DNA from: an uncultured Lachnospiraceae bacterium
GTDB lineage: Bacteria; Bacillota; Clostridia; Lachnospirales; Lachnospiraceae
DNA length: 64,000 bases
Assembly: GCA_902798585.1 (NCBI GenBank)
Contig: CADBXF010000006.1
Location: 1 to 64,000, forward strand
Reading direction: 5' to 3'
In this document: positions 54,386 to 63,438 of the stretch, piece after piece
Numbering within the stretch: the stretch's first letter is position 1
How the letters are laid out: every line of letters begins with the position of its first letter
Made by a program: the position numbers and the translations under genes
Notes under the pieces: generated by a model
Told to the model about the DNA's origin: nothing
The model's input: the letters and a program-made list of their open reading frames with translations, nothing else
Database searches by the model: none

Positions 54386-54654
54386 GCGAGCACTTCCGGC
54401 GCTGCCGTGAAGGAGAACTTCATGCCCTTCGCGTTCTCGATGCAGAGCACCTCGAAAATGCCGTCGCCGACATGGTACATCATCGAGAGGCCCGGATTTT
54501 CCGCCAACATTGCCGCTCTCGCGTTGGTGCAGATATAGGTCTTGCCATCGAACTCCGCTACCGCGCCGAACGGTCTTACGCGGGGCTGATCGCCCTCAAC
54601 CGTAGCGATAAAGAAAGTTCCGACCTTCTTGAGTTCTTCCGTAATTCTGTTCAT
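54382..54654 (-). CDS. Shortened pyridoxamine 5'-phosphate oxidase-family protein
   Basis: A 90-residue relative of the NimA/PPOX flavin-binding proteins. The N-terminal part (FFIATVEGDQPRVRPFGAV) and the C-terminal part (GDGIFEVLCIENAKGMKFSF) are in normal order, but about 40 residues that usually follow the CTN motif, including the strands of the FMN-binding core, are missing, and the frame is kept. It may be a degraded gene or a small binding protein. Its stop overlaps the nth start by 4 bp. It lies 54 bp after cysE. Confidence 0.75.
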   Translation of the reverse strand: MNRITEELKKVGTFFIATVEGDQPRVRPFGAVAEFDGKTYICTNARAAMLAENPGLSMMYHVGDGIFEVLCIENAKGMKFSFTAAPEVLA

Positions 54655-54708
54655 ATGAATTCCCCTTTTATTGTTTATAATCGTACCATTCCAAACCGGC
54701 CGTCCTTC

Positions 54709-55686
54709 TCAGATAATCCAGCACCATGCATCATCCTGCTCGAGATCGGTCTTCGAGATTTCCATCGGCGTCTTGCCGTCGATACCCTTGATTGTCATCT
54801 CCTGATTCTTGATGCTCACGCGCGTTCCCGGAGCAATCGGCTTCGTGATGAAGGCGTTACTTCCGATGACGGAGCCCTTGCCGATAACGGTCTCGCCGCC
54901 CAGAATCGAGGCTCCCGCATAGATGACGACATCGTCCTCAATCGTGGGGTGACGACGCTTTCCGCGAAGCTTCTGGCCGCCCTTCGTGGAGAGTGCGCCG
55001 AGCGTCACGCCCTGGTAGATTTTTACATTGTCACCGATCAGTGTCGTCTCACCGATGACGATGCCCGTGCCGTGGTCGATGAAGAAGTTGCGCCCGATGG
55101 TCGCGCCGGGATGAATGTCGATACCGGTCTGCCAGTGCGCATGCTCCGTCATGATTCGCGGAATCAGCGGAATCTCCAGTTTGAACAATTCGTGCGCCAC
55201 ACGGTACACGGTGATTGCATACGCGCCCGGATAGCACAAAATGATTTCCTCGCGGAATTTGGCGGCCGGATCGCCGTCGTAAAATGCCTCCAGGTCTCCC
55301 TCCGCATACTCGCGAATGGCCGGGAGCCTGCGGAAGAACGCCACCGTAAGCTTCTCCGCTTCGCCGGCGACATCCGGAGCCTCCGGCGATTTTCCGGCGA
55401 AGCGCTCCGAATACGGAAGCGCCCGCGCAATCTGCTTATTCAGGCAGAAAACCGCGTCCTCAATCTGAACGGAGTAATCATTTTCCAAATTATAAAACTT
55501 GCGCGAACCGTCGCGGAAGTAGCCCGGATAGATAATCCGGATCAGCTTCTGCAGAACCTCGATAATCACATCCTTCTGCGGCTGACGGAAGAGATCCAGC
55601 TTGTCAATGGACCGGTTCTCCTTGTAATCCGCAAGGATGTTTCCGACGATTGCGCCGATTTCCCTGTCGATAATTGTATTGTGCAT
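54709..55686 (-). CDS. cysE: Serine O-acetyltransferase
   Basis: A 325-residue protein that acetylates serine in cysteine biosynthesis. The N-terminal helical domain is followed (about 190-300) by the left-handed beta-helix of hexapeptide repeats (DIHPGATIGRNFFIDHGTG, VVIYAGASILGGETVIG). The active-site His is in DIHPGA and FIDHGTG. It is longer than E. coli CysE (273), which fits the EpsC-type forms. First gene of a unit with the shortened PPOX gene and nth. Confidence 0.9.
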   Translation of the reverse strand: MHNTIIDREIGAIVGNILADYKENRSIDKLDLFRQPQKDVIIEVLQKLIRIIYPGYFRDGSRKFYNLENDYSVQIEDAVFCLNKQIARALPYSERFAGKSPEAPDVAGEAEKLTVAFFRRLPAIREYAEGDLEAFYDGDPAAKFREEIILCYPGAYAITVYRVAHELFKLEIPLIPRIMTEHAHWQTGIDIHPGATIGRNFFIDHGTGIVIGETTLIGDNVKIYQGVTLGALSTKGGQKLRGKRRHPTIEDDVVIYAGASILGGETVIGKGSVIGSNAFITKPIAPGTRVSIKNQEMTIKGIDGKTPMEISKTDLEQDDAWCWII

Positions 55687-55733
55687 AACAGACTCCTTCC
55701 CATGAAGCGCAGTCCCGTAAAAAATCCATCCTG

Positions 55734-55763
55734 ATTATACCATCCGCTTCTCCGTAAATGCAA
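55734..55763 (-). promoter_or_regulatory. Promoter of cysE
   Basis: On the minus strand -35 TTGCAT (55758-55763) and -10 TATAAT (55734-55739) with an 18-bp spacer, preceded by TGG (extended -10). Confidence 0.7.
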
Positions 55764-55801
55764 CAGAATTCGCGGGACATATCGCTTTCCCGGCACCGTA
55801 T

Positions 55802-56746
55802 TTACCGCAAGTCGCTTTGAATCACCCCGGCAAGATTTCTGCCGTACTCCTCCGCACCGAGACAGTTCGGATGCAGATTGTCAATGTAGTATTCGCTGCG
55901 ATGCGGCACAAGCTTAAAACCGTCGATTACGCGGACATTCGGGTATTTTCCGGCAATGCGCTTCACCTCCGCGCAAAACCGGAGGAACACCTCGTACTCC
56001 TCCGGATGATCCCCGCGCCAAATCGGTGATATAACAGTCACCGGAATCTCCGTCCCGTAGATTTCCGCAAGTCTCTCGTAATACTCCTCCACCTGCGTCA
56101 TATCCTTCGTGCCGTATTGGTTCGTGCCGAGTGCCACGATGATTTTCTCCGGCTGATAGCCGTCCATTTTCATCAGCGAATTTCTGTCGTAAATATATCC
56201 GCCGATGCCCTGGTTAATGATATCATAGTTCAAAATACGGTTGGCCACGCTCACATAGGTGTGCGCCGAACGAAGCGGTCCGTACCCCTGTGTGATGGAG
56301 TCGCCGAGCCACAATACCTTCTCCCCCTTCACCGCCGGCGTGATTTCACCGTTCACCGCAAAATTCTTAATCAAAACCGTGGCGTCCGCCGGCAGATAAA
56401 TCACCGCCCTCTTGGCGCCCTCCGGCATCGTCCAGGAAATGCTTCCTTCATCCGGCAGGTCGTGCACATAAGCTATGTCCGCGGCAAGCCCGTCAAGCCA
56501 CAGTTCGAAGGAATCCTCCGACCCTCTCCAGGCGAATTTGTAATCGAACGAAACCTCCGTCGCCGTGGTCCCGAATTCTATCGTCTTGGCCGTCGAAGCC
56601 ATGCACCGGTCGTACCAGAAATCAAACGCTCCCCGGAAATACTCCATTTGCTCCCTGCTGTACTGAAATGCCTGCAGATAGCCGTCTTCCGTCTCCTCGA
56701 AAAAATACGCACCGAAGTAATACTTCCTGAGTTCTTCGTTTGTCAT
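55802..56746 (-). CDS. SGNH/GDSL-family esterase (CE2-like)
   Basis: A 314-residue hydrolase. The N-terminal region (about 1-115) is a beta-sandwich, and the SGNH domain has the nucleophile in LWLGDSITQGYG, the Asn block ALGTNQYG, and the Asp-His pair in IDNLHPNCLG. This layout resembles carbohydrate-esterase family 2 deacetylases. No signal peptide is seen. The ATG at 56746 follows AGGAGG. A terminator lies upstream, so it is transcribed alone. Confidence 0.85.
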   Translation of the reverse strand: MTNEELRKYYFGAYFFEETEDGYLQAFQYSREQMEYFRGAFDFWYDRCMASTAKTIEFGTTATEVSFDYKFAWRGSEDSFELWLDGLAADIAYVHDLPDEGSISWTMPEGAKRAVIYLPADATVLIKNFAVNGEITPAVKGEKVLWLGDSITQGYGPLRSAHTYVSVANRILNYDIINQGIGGYIYDRNSLMKMDGYQPEKIIVALGTNQYGTKDMTQVEEYYERLAEIYGTEIPVTVISPIWRGDHPEEYEVFLRFCAEVKRIAGKYPNVRVIDGFKLVPHRSEYYIDNLHPNCLGAEEYGRNLAGVIQSDLR

Positions 56747-56776
56747 CGCCGTTTCCTCCTGTCGCTCTTTCCGGTC

Positions 56777-56806
56777 ATTATACCACACACGCCTGCCGCT
56801 TGTCAT
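56777..56806 (-). promoter_or_regulatory. Promoter of the SGNH esterase gene
   Basis: On the minus strand TGTGGTATAAT (-10 at 56777-56782) with -35 ATGACA (56801-56806), 18-bp spacer. Confidence 0.72.
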
Positions 56807-56826
56807 CTGAAATCCCCTGCGCAGAC

Positions 56827-56862
56827 ACAAAAAAGGAAGCTCCGAATACCGGAGCTTCCTTC
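56827..56862 (-). terminator. Terminator after the anti-sigma gene
   Basis: GGAAGCTCCG and CGGAGCTTCC form a stem around AATA. The sequence is nearly identical to the gdhA terminator at 61815-61849 and is also found inverted at 61750-61784. Confidence 0.88.
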
Positions 56863-56890
56863 AGACCGAAGACAAAAACAATGAAAAAAA

Positions 56891-57871
56891 TTACTCGTTA
56901 GGGAAACTGTTCATCCAGTCCGCTGCGATCGCATCGGCGGTTGCCGCGGTCGCTTCGGAGGCAATGTAATGGATGGTGAGGTGGTACTCCACCTTGTTCT
57001 CTGCCCAGATGTACTCCTTGCGGACAACATCTTCGTTTGCCGAACCATCGATGTTCTCCTCCGTTACGACAACAAACTGGCGATTGTTCTCGGTTACGGT
57101 ATCGGAGACGAACTCCACTTCCTGCGGTATGTTGGTCATGGTGGTGCCCAGAACTGCTCTGGGTTCTTCGTTGGCTTCCGTGATGATGTAGTTGTCAAGG
57201 TATACGGTTACACCGTCAATCGAATAACACCCTTCGAGCTTCATCCAGCTGAGCAGATAGTCCGGCTCCTGTACCGACAAAAGAGCATCCGGTTCTACGG
57301 GATCGGATCCGATGGCCTGAACATATGTATAACTCGGTGAGGTGTTCTGTGCGAACTGCGGAAGAACCATATCTGCATATCCGATATAAGCTGCTGCTTC
57401 TGTGGCAGTGTTAAAACTCGTGGAAACGATGAACGGAATCGAGGACGAATCCGGAAGCGGATCGGAGTACGGTGTGAGCTGATTTCCCGCGCTCAGAATG
57501 CGCCAGTTCTCCTTCATCTGTGCGGTGGAGTTCAGAATATCTCCGGTGATTGCCGTGATCGGCACACGCATGTCTTCGCTCGGGTAGTACTGCAGCACCG
57601 GCATGCCTTCCTCGTCCGTTCCGGTCTCGGCTGTGCCTCCGACGCGGCCGATCCAGCCTGCGGCGTATGCGGCAACCGTGCCGAGAAGAAGAATCATGCA
57701 GGCCGCCAGGAGAATCATCATTTTCCGGCGGGCAGGTCTGCGCGAGGAAGCGACAGCGTTACGGGTGGCCGTCGCATTGTTAACCGCTGCATTGAGGCGG
57801 AGCTGTTCCGTTTCTTTCAGCATGGATTCGCCGGTGTTTCCGATGGCGTCCAGCAACTGATCTCTATTCAT
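56891..57871 (-). CDS. Membrane-bound anti-sigma-type regulator
   Basis: A 326-residue protein with an N-terminal cytoplasmic segment (about 1-48), a basic stretch, one membrane helix (about 51-71) and a large extracytoplasmic domain rich in Asp, Thr and Tyr. Topology and position right after an ECF sigma gene mark it as the cognate anti-sigma factor; I do not see a zinc-binding HxxxCxxC motif. Its ATG lies inside the sigma gene end (8-bp overlap), with AAGGAGG inside the sigma coding region. The outer domain probably senses an envelope signal. Confidence 0.82.
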   Translation of the reverse strand: MNRDQLLDAIGNTGESMLKETEQLRLNAAVNNATATRNAVASSRRPARRKMMILLAACMILLLGTVAAYAAGWIGRVGGTAETGTDEEGMPVLQYYPSEDMRVPITAITGDILNSTAQMKENWRILSAGNQLTPYSDPLPDSSSIPFIVSTSFNTATEAAAYIGYADMVLPQFAQNTSPSYTYVQAIGSDPVEPDALLSVQEPDYLLSWMKLEGCYSIDGVTVYLDNYIITEANEEPRAVLGTTMTNIPQEVEFVSDTVTENNRQFVVVTEENIDGSANEDVVRKEYIWAENKVEYHLTIHYIASEATAATADAIAADWMNSFPNE

Positions 57872-58424
57872 ATAAGCCCTCCTTTGTCAAAAACTTCTTG
57901 AGTTTCCGGCGCGTGCGGTGGAGCATACTCTTGGCCTTCGAATCGCTCATTCCGCAGTATGCGGCCGTGTCCTTGAGGGAGTCAAAGTAGAAATATCTTC
58001 CGAGGAACAGGTGTCTGGCGTCCGCCGGCAAATCCCGAAGAAACCGGGCCATTGCCTCTTTCAAGAGGTCGTCCTTCGAAGCGTCTTCCGCTGCAGCGGG
58101 ATCTTCGATGACATCGCCGAGTTCTTCGTAGGAAACCGCGTATTCCGTCCCCTGACGCTTCTGCCGCTGCCGATACCGCAGCCGGTCGATTGCCTTCTGT
58201 CTCGCAATCTTGATGAGATAGGCGGAGAGGACTTCCGGCCGGTAGTCGGGCATGGAATTCCAGACGGTGTAGTACGTGTCACTCACGCACTCCTCCGCGT
58301 CCTGCTCATCCCCCACGATCTGCATCGCAACCTTCATCAGGTAGTTTTGATACCGATTCATGGTCTCCTGAATCGCCCGCTCATCCCGCTTGAAATACAA
58401 TTCAACAATCTCCGCGTCAGTCAT
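57864..58424 (-). CDS. ECF-type RNA polymerase sigma factor
   Basis: A 186-residue sigma-70 family protein with region 2 (DAEECVSDTYYTVWNSMPDYRP; position about 50-75) and region 4 (FLGRYFYFDSLKDTAAYCGMSDSKAKS, about 140-165, abbreviated in position). The frame is open to 58562, but I use the ATG at 58424, after GGGGA, because the upstream part translates the IS boundary. The IS3 element lies in the upstream region and probably separates it from its promoter at 60029-60040. Confidence 0.9.
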   Translation of the reverse strand: MTDAEIVELYFKRDERAIQETMNRYQNYLMKVAMQIVGDEQDAEECVSDTYYTVWNSMPDYRPEVLSAYLIKIARQKAIDRLRYRQRQKRQGTEYAVSYEELGDVIEDPAAAEDASKDDLLKEAMARFLRDLPADARHLFLGRYFYFDSLKDTAAYCGMSDSKAKSMLHRTRRKLKKFLTKEGLYE

Positions 58425-58579
58425 GCTGTTCCCCTTTTTCGTGAAAGTATTTCCTTCCCTCACCCTATCATCCGACAATCCGAGTTCACGGTTGCATTTG
58501 CCAAAAAAAATGTCCGAAATTTTTAAAAAGTTGATGATATGTACCCAGTTTCCTGGACACATTGATTTATGATCGAGGC

Positions 58580-59374
58580 TTAACTAGTGGATGCCATTCT
58601 GTATTTTACAGGTGGCATCCACTTTGTTTTTGCCTGGATGCGCTCATTATTGTAATAGTTAATGTATTCGGACATTGCTGCGGAAAACTCCTCAAAAGAC
58701 CGGTAGTCCTTCTCACACCCATAAAACATCTCATTCTTTAGTCTCCCGAAGAAGGTCTCCATGATACTGTTATCATAACAGTTTCCTTTTCTGGACATGG
58801 ATTGTATGATGCCTTTCTTTTTGATCTCATTTCTGAAGTAGACATGTTGATACTGCCATCCCTGGTCGGAGTGGAAAATCAGCCCGTTCAGTGAGGAAAA
58901 CCTGTTCAGTCCTTTCTCAAGCATCCGTCGAATCTGTTCCATGTTTGGACTCTGTGAAAGATCATAAGAGATGACCTCGTTCGTGTGCATGTCTAGAATC
59001 GGGGAGAGATAGCATTTTCCCCAGGAAAAACTGAACTGGGAGATGTCCGTCGTCCACTTCTCGAGGGGCATTGTCGTGCTGAAGTCTCTGTTGATGAGAT
59101 TGTCCGCTACCTTTCCCACCTCTCCCTGATAGGAATGATACTTTTCTTTCGGACATTTTCCCTTCAGTCCCATGCAGTGCATCAGTCGCTGTACCCTCTT
59201 GTGGTTTGCGTTATAGCCCCTGTTGGCCAGTTCATGAAGGACTCTGCGCACACCATAACGTCCCTTATGGTGTTCAAAGATCTCCCTGATCATGTCTGCC
59301 AGCTCTTCATTTCTTTTGGCGACGGCGTCTTCTTTTGAGAGCTCATAGTAGTATGTGGATCTCGAAAGGCCCAT
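58580..59374 (-). CDS. IS3-family transposase OrfB
   Basis: A 264-residue reading from its own ATG; the frame continues upstream into the orfA end and would join it by frameshift. The DDE integrase core is complete: Asp in WTTDISQF, Asp in FHSDQGWQY, Glu in METFFGRLKNE. The HTH_21 region (YGVRRVLHELANRGY) is near the N-terminus. With orfA present and no damaging mutation seen, the element may be active. Confidence 0.93.
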   Translation of the reverse strand: MGLSRSTYYYELSKEDAVAKRNEELADMIREIFEHHKGRYGVRRVLHELANRGYNANHKRVQRLMHCMGLKGKCPKEKYHSYQGEVGKVADNLINRDFSTTMPLEKWTTDISQFSFSWGKCYLSPILDMHTNEVISYDLSQSPNMEQIRRMLEKGLNRFSSLNGLIFHSDQGWQYQHVYFRNEIKKKGIIQSMSRKGNCYDNSIMETFFGRLKNEMFYGCEKDYRSFEEFSAAMSEYINYYNNERIQAKTKWMPPVKYRMASTS

Positions 59375-59391
59375 TGCTTTAAGAAGATATT

Positions 59392-59964
59392 TCAGCTGAT
59401 ATCCGGCTTCTCTGAGTTCTTTGACGATCGCTGCTTTTTCGCCTTGAGCCGCGCAGCTTCCTTTTCTTCTCTCAAGGCAATCTCTTTTTTTATCACTTCG
59501 ATCTCTGCTTTAATGTATGCATTCTCTGCTCTCAACCGCACGAGTTCTTCATACTCGGATTCATCAAGCTTTCTCGGATTGTTGTAGTTGAGTTTCTTCA
59601 TCGGGGTCTCCTTTGGAGTTCGTCCTGCCTTCAAGTTTACAAGACCATTATACCCCTCATTTTTATATTTGCGAACCCATTGATATAACAATCCACTTTG
59701 GATTCCCGCATCAATAGCCACCGATGTGATGGATGCTCCGGCAAGCGCCTTGGATACCAGTTCCAGGCGATCTTCGGGCGTCCACTTCTTATTCTTCCCT
59801 TTGTGCCTCAATACATCCGGACCATTTGCTTCTTCCATACGGACCCATTCCCGAATCTTGTTATGGAAATGTTCTGGATCCTTTATTCCTTTCGGAGTCA
59901 CTGGCCACTTACCTTCCCTGTACATTTCGACACATTTCCGCTTGTACTCGTAACTGTAACGCAT
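59392..59964 (-). CDS. IS3-family transposase OrfA
   Basis: A 190-residue DNA-binding protein with two helix-turn-helix segments (ISVAIDAG type, and RKLDESEYEELVRL before a leucine-heptad region). The C-terminal end is Lys/Arg-rich (EEKEAARLKAKKQRSS). The last codons contain the A-rich slip site from which the OrfAB fusion can be made. Confidence 0.9.
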   Translation of the reverse strand: MRYSYEYKRKCVEMYREGKWPVTPKGIKDPEHFHNKIREWVRMEEANGPDVLRHKGKNKKWTPEDRLELVSKALAGASITSVAIDAGIQSGLLYQWVRKYKNEGYNGLVNLKAGRTPKETPMKKLNYNNPRKLDESEYEELVRLRAENAYIKAEIEVIKKEIALREEKEAARLKAKKQRSSKNSEKPDIS

Positions 59965-60028
59965 AAAAATATACCCTCCTTACTGGTTGTCCAGTAAAGA
60001 GGGTACATATCATTGATCTTCCTGCGTT

Positions 60029-60040
60029 ATTATACCACAC
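60029..60040 (-). promoter_or_regulatory. Orphaned extended -10 promoter upstream of the IS
   Basis: On the minus strand TGTGTGGTATAAT, just downstream of the serpin terminator and 17 bp from the IS right end. Without the IS it would lie about 126 bp before the sigma start. Its -35 would overlap the terminator stem and is poor. It may now drive the transposase. Confidence 0.5.
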
Positions 60041-60042
60041 AG

Positions 60043-60072
60043 AAAAAAGCGGCCGTAAAATTTTACGACCGC
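60043..60072 (-). terminator. Terminator of the serpin gene
   Basis: A long palindrome, GCGGCCGTAAAA against TTTTACGACCGC (60049-60072), one mismatch, followed on the minus strand by six T residues. Confidence 0.88.
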
Positions 60073-60086
60073 AATCTCTGCTTTTG

Positions 60087-61514
60087 TCATCCTTCGTATG
60101 TCCCGATGAAAATCGGCAATCCTTCGGAATCCACAATCATATACACAAACGGGCGATCAAGTATGACACACGGGGGCCCGCTTTTCCATTCGCTGATAAC
60201 AGCTGTCGAAGCCGCTGCCTGGGTTCCCTTCGCATCCACACTGATATGCGTCTTATGGATTACCGAGCTCACGTAAATGTCATCCTCCGGTTCTCCAATC
60301 ATTCGCGAAAGGTCCGCTTTCTCGTCAAATACATCCGTCACACCGAGCTTTTTCAACACGTCGACGAGATCGAGGCCGTAATCACTCTCATACTTCGGCA
60401 TGTAAACATCGCACATTATGTCATACTTGTTGTCTATCAGTGAACGAATGCTCTCCGGTGACAGTGAGGCCAGGAGCTGATCAAGGCTTACTTCTTCGAC
60501 ATCCCGCTTCGGAACCAGTGCGATGTACGAAAACGCTCCGCCCTTATACGTCTTGATAAAACCGGTTGCGAGTCTGTTTTCCAAATACCCGTCGGCCACG
60601 TCTCCCTGCATCATATCGACAGTCACGGTTGTGCCGTCCGCTTTATAGAAGGAAGCGTCTCTGGTCAGCGTATCGTCAAACTCCTCTTGCCACTTGGCGT
60701 CGAATGTGATTGCATTCAAAAGAATCGTGGCGGTCAGCGGCGGTAACTCCTTGAGGAGTTGATCAATCATGTTCATCGTCTTGGCTTTCACCCAGCCGTT
60801 GACGTCCCTCACAGTGGAATCATCCATCGGCGCTGAAAAGAAACCGGCCTTGAAATACTGCGCGCAAATGTCCAGAAAGTCTTTGTGCACATCCGACTCC
60901 ATGCCTTCATGAATCCAGACGGAATTCGCATTTGCGAGCAAGGTGTCGCTTGAATTACGGAACGCTTCGAGTTCCTCAAGCCACCCGGCCAGATAGGCAT
61001 TGCGCTCCTCCGCGGTCAAGCCGAGCAATTCATCGAGCTGTGCTAACGTCTCTCCGTCGACACCGTCAGCCAGCATGCATAGCGCCACATATACGGAAAA
61101 TGGGGATATCATCCTCGACTCGCCCTTTGGAAGCTGCGCGAACAGTTTGTATGCAAATGTCTCGTATGCCGTGCGCATGGTGTCGTCCATCGTCTTGGTT
61201 TCTACAGGCTCGGCGGAGGAACTCACAGTCAGTTCCTCTGAGGTTTCCAATTCCAACGGAATGTCGGTCGGCGTGGGCTCGGCCGGTGCGGGTTCCGTTG
61301 GCGTGGGTGTTGTGTTCGTATCGCCGGGCGTGGGTGTCTTGTTGCTCGTTTCCCCCGGAGTAACGGTTGTCTTTACGGTTTTGTTGTCCGTGTTGTCCGT
61401 TCCCGGGTTCTTCCGAAGCAACCCGGATTTCCAGACGCCGAATCCGAGCAAAGCTACGCAGCACACTGCGCACACCGAAATCAGAACCCTCATTTTTACA
61501 GCAGAATTCTTCAT
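60087..61514 (-). CDS. Membrane-anchored or secreted serpin
   Basis: A 475-residue protein with an N-terminal signal or anchor (about 9-29), a Thr/Pro/Glu-rich linker of about 70 residues that may act as a spacer from the envelope, and a full serpin domain (about 110-475). The hinge of the reactive loop (KGTQAAASTAV) is small-residue rich, as in inhibitory serpins, and the loop ends near SEWKSGPP before the RPFVYMIVDS strand. Inhibitory serpins trap serine or cysteine proteases. GGGGGAT ribosome site; own terminator. Confidence 0.93.
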   Translation of the reverse strand: MKNSAVKMRVLISVCAVCCVALLGFGVWKSGLLRKNPGTDNTDNKTVKTTVTPGETSNKTPTPGDTNTTPTPTEPAPAEPTPTDIPLELETSEELTVSSSAEPVETKTMDDTMRTAYETFAYKLFAQLPKGESRMISPFSVYVALCMLADGVDGETLAQLDELLGLTAEERNAYLAGWLEELEAFRNSSDTLLANANSVWIHEGMESDVHKDFLDICAQYFKAGFFSAPMDDSTVRDVNGWVKAKTMNMIDQLLKELPPLTATILLNAITFDAKWQEEFDDTLTRDASFYKADGTTVTVDMMQGDVADGYLENRLATGFIKTYKGGAFSYIALVPKRDVEEVSLDQLLASLSPESIRSLIDNKYDIMCDVYMPKYESDYGLDLVDVLKKLGVTDVFDEKADLSRMIGEPEDDIYVSSVIHKTHISVDAKGTQAAASTAVISEWKSGPPCVILDRPFVYMIVDSEGLPIFIGTYEG

Positions 61515-61665
61515 ATGTTAATCCCCCTTTTTCAGTGGTCACAGATCATCCCGCCGGCAGGGTTCTCTGTGCGCTGCCAATCCTTTGTGGGTTTAACATA
61601 AAACCGGAACCTAAAATACAATTTAAAAATTCCTAAAAAATCCACATGTTTTCCACGCATTTTCC

Positions 61666-61699
61666 GAAAAAAGAAAAAAGCGCGGGATTGCTCCCGCGC
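61666..61699 (-). terminator. Second terminator downstream of gdhA
   Basis: GCGCGGGA (61680-61687) pairs with TCCCGCGC (61692-61699), with a T-rich tract on the minus strand. It ends a 200-bp region of four consecutive hairpins. Confidence 0.8.
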
Positions 61700-61707
61700 C
61701 GCAGAGT

Positions 61708-61750
61708 GAAGACAAAGTCCGAGGCGAGAACCGCCTCGGACTTTGTCTTC
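61708..61750. other. 19-bp perfect intergenic hairpin
   Basis: GAAGACAAAGTCCGAGGCG (61708-61726) pairs with its full complement at 61732-61750 around a 5-base loop. It lies between two terminators and beside an inverted copy of the terminator module. Confidence 0.85.
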
Positions 61751-61814
61751 GGTCTGAAAGGAAGCTCCGGTATCCGGGGCTTCCTGAGCAGCGTCGGCTT
61801 GCCTCCTCCGGGCA

Positions 61815-61849
61815 CAAAAAAGGAAGCCCCGAATATCGGAGCTTCCTTC
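61815..61849 (-). terminator. Terminator of gdhA
   Basis: GGAAGCCCCGA and TCGGAGCTTCC form the stem, with a run of six T residues on the minus strand, 22 bp after the gdhA stop. Confidence 0.88.
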
Positions 61850-61870
61850 AATAATCTTGCGGTTAGGCGA

Positions 61871-63316
<1,446 letters not shown>

Positions 63317-63327
63317 TCACGGTTCTG

Positions 63328-63356
63328 ATTATACTCAAAACAATTCACGATTGCAA
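63328..63356 (-). promoter_or_regulatory. Promoter of gdhA
   Basis: On the minus strand -35 TTGCAA (63351-63356) and -10 TATAAT (63328-63333) with a 17-bp spacer, about 110 bp before the start codon. Confidence 0.8.
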
Positions 63357-63438
63357 TAGGAAAACGCAAATTTTGTATTTTTGTATACAAAGAAACAAAC
63401 TGCCCTCGATTTTTCGCCGTTTCGCCTGAAACAGGCGT

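Larger units (their letters stand above)
58535..60012 (-). mobile_element. IS3-family insertion sequence, 1478 bp, intact
   Basis: The ends are inverted repeats: TGATATGTACCC at 58535 and its complement ending at 60012, with CTGGACA also matching inside (19 of 27 positions). The element starts TG and ends CA. The 4-bp TTGA at 58531-58534 and at 60013-60016 is the target-site duplication. It carries orfA and orfB, with a possible -1 frameshift at GAAAAAG about 59427-59433. It is inserted between an ECF sigma gene and the serpin. Confidence 0.93.
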
